From JBEKZQ01 sp049509675 (GTDB lineage Bacteria > Planctomycetota > Planctomycetia > Pirellulales > Thermoguttaceae), in assembly GCA_049509675.1 (NCBI GenBank), contig JBEKZQ010000382.1, forward strand, positions 1-6,136: a stretch of 6,136 nt of DNA, given 5' to 3'. The notes below the pieces were generated by a model. That model ran no database searches. It saw only the letters and a list, made by a program, of their open reading frames with translations, and was not told the DNA's origin. Within the stretch, counting starts at the first letter, position 1. Every line of letters starts with the position of its first letter. This document shows, piece by piece, positions 5,118-6,136 of the stretch. The translations under genes and the position numbers were made by a program.

Positions 5118-6136
5118 ATGCCCACGTTCGAGATCCCCGCGGTTGGCATCGACCTGGGCACGACCTATTCCGTCGTCGCCCGGCTGGACGAGCAAGGCCG
5201 GCCCGTCACGCTGGTCAATGCGGAGGGCGACCTGCTCACGCCCAGCATGGTGCTGCTGGAAGGCGACGAGGTGGTGGTGGGCCGGGAAGCGATGAAGGCC
5301 ATGGCCAGCGAGGCCGACCACGTGGCCGAATGCGCCAAGCGCGACATGGGCCGGCGCATCTTCCATAAATCTTTCAACGGCAAGCAGTATCCGCCCGAGG
5401 TCATTCAGGCCTGGGTGCTCAACAAGCTCCGCCGCGACAGCATCGAGCAGATCGGCGATTACCAGAAGGTGGTGATCACGGTGCCGGCCTATTTCGACGA
5501 GGTCCGCCGCAAGGCCACGCAGGACGCCGGCTACATGGCCGGCTTCGAGGTTTTGGACATCATCAACGAGCCGACCGCGGCCGCCGTGGCCTTCGGCTTC
5601 CGAGAAGGTTTCTTGGATCGCCGCGGCAGCACCTACGAACCGCAGCGCGTGCTGGTGTACGATCTGGGCGGCGGCACCTTCGACGTGACCGTCATGGAGA
5701 TCCGCGGCAGCGAATTCCTGGCCATGGCCACCGACGGCGACGTGCAACTGGGCGGCTACGACTGGGACCAGCGGCTGGTCGACTTGGTGGCCGAGGGCTT
5801 TGCGCGCGAGCATGGCGAAGATCCCCGCGCGGACCCGATCGCTGCGGGCCGCCTGTGGCGCGAATGCGAGGAGGCCAAGCGGACCCTGTCCGCGCGTCCC
5901 AAAGTGCCCGTCGTCTGCCAGTACCACGGCCGGACCGCGCGGATCGAGATCACGCGCGAGCAGCTTGCGGCGGCCACGGAGGATCTGTTGGACCGCACGC
6001 GTTTTACCTGCGTGCAGGCCTTGCAGGCCGCCGGGCTGGATTGGTCCGACCTGGATCGCGTGTTGCTGGTGGGCGGGGCCACCCGCATGCCCATGGTCCG
6101 CGACATGCTGCGGCAGGTGGCCGGCAAGCCGCCGGA
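5118..6136 (+). CDS. Hsp70/DnaK-family chaperone, N-terminal ATPase domain (partial)
   Basis: The first 339 codons of an Hsp70-family ATPase are present; the gene runs off the window edge. Phosphate-1 motif VGIDLGTTYSVVA starts at residue 9 (D12 to T16), the catalytic lysine is K74 in CAKRDMGR (DnaK K70 equivalent), and the connect motif EPTAAA is at 151-156. Phosphate-2 YDLGGGTFDVTV starts at 181, and the adenosine motif LLVGGATRMP is at 316-325. All ATPase-core residues I can check are present. The family member is not classical DnaK by context: there is no grpE or dnaJ nearby, and the wording differs throughout, as in the extra Hsp70 paralogues common in planctomycetes. Upstream, gaggg (5103-5107) and the purine run to 5115 could serve as ribosome binding site. 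The 122-nt gap after the DUF4276 gene shows no clear terminator or promoter, so read-through from that operon is possible. Whether the substrate-binding domain is normal cannot be seen. Confidence 0.92.
   Translation, partial: MPTFEIPAVGIDLGTTYSVVARLDEQGRPVTLVNAEGDLLTPSMVLLEGDEVVVGREAMKAMASEADHVAECAKRDMGRRIFHKSFNGKQYPPEVIQAWVLNKLRRDSIEQIGDYQKVVITVPAYFDEVRRKATQDAGYMAGFEVLDIINEPTAAAVAFGFREGFLDRRGSTYEPQRVLVYDLGGGTFDVTVMEIRGSEFLAMATDGDVQLGGYDWDQRLVDLVAEGFAREHGEDPRADPIAAGRLWRECEEAKRTLSARPKVPVVCQYHGRTARIEITREQLAAATEDLLDRTRFTCVQALQAAGLDWSDLDRVLLVGGATRMPMVRDMLRQVAGKPP

Noticed and set aside
4794..5927. 377-codon minus-strand open frame across the DUF4276 and Hsp70 genes
   Set aside because: It is antisense to two genes with intact family motifs. 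Its H/A/G-rich translation shows no recognisable domain.

Overview
The window is about 60% GC or more, with long spacers, a short palindromic repeat of a kind I associate with planctomycete genomes, a secreted agarase-like glycoside hydrolase and a variant Hsp70. Together these suggest a planctomycete (Pirellulales-like) chromosome. The lineage is an inference from gene style; there is no rRNA or other marker gene here.

Layout. Positions 1 to about 449 hold the 3' portion of a group II intron. Domain I-like RNA runs directly into a 34-nt domain V and a domain VI hairpin, with no room for the reverse transcriptase/maturase, so it is an ORF-less or decayed copy. Positions 450-1032 are a non-coding spacer with an 11-bp tandem duplication and a weak terminator-like hairpin. 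On the minus strand, 1033 to about 2706 encodes a secreted clan GH-A glycoside hydrolase resembling GH50 agarases and GH42-type beta-galactosidases. Its 5' end runs into a 27-bp palindrome at 2690-2716. A spacer of about 450 bp separates this gene from a plus-strand cluster.

The most notable part is the plus-strand pair at 3155-4995. The first gene is a RecF/OLD-type AAA ATPase of 403 residues with no nuclease domain. It overlaps by 7 nt a 211-residue DUF4276 protein with TOPRIM-like acidic motifs. This looks like a split OLD-type module (ATPase plus separate TOPRIM protein), comparable in layout to the PARIS and AbiL-type pairs, and is a candidate phage-defence or DNA-damage-response system.

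From 5118 to the window edge is the N-terminal ATPase domain of an Hsp70/DnaK-family protein. It lies on the same strand 122 nt after the TOPRIM gene and is cut off by the window end. The intron, the hydrolase, the ATPase/TOPRIM pair and the Hsp70 do not form one pathway. Only the ATPase/TOPRIM pair is clearly a single operon.
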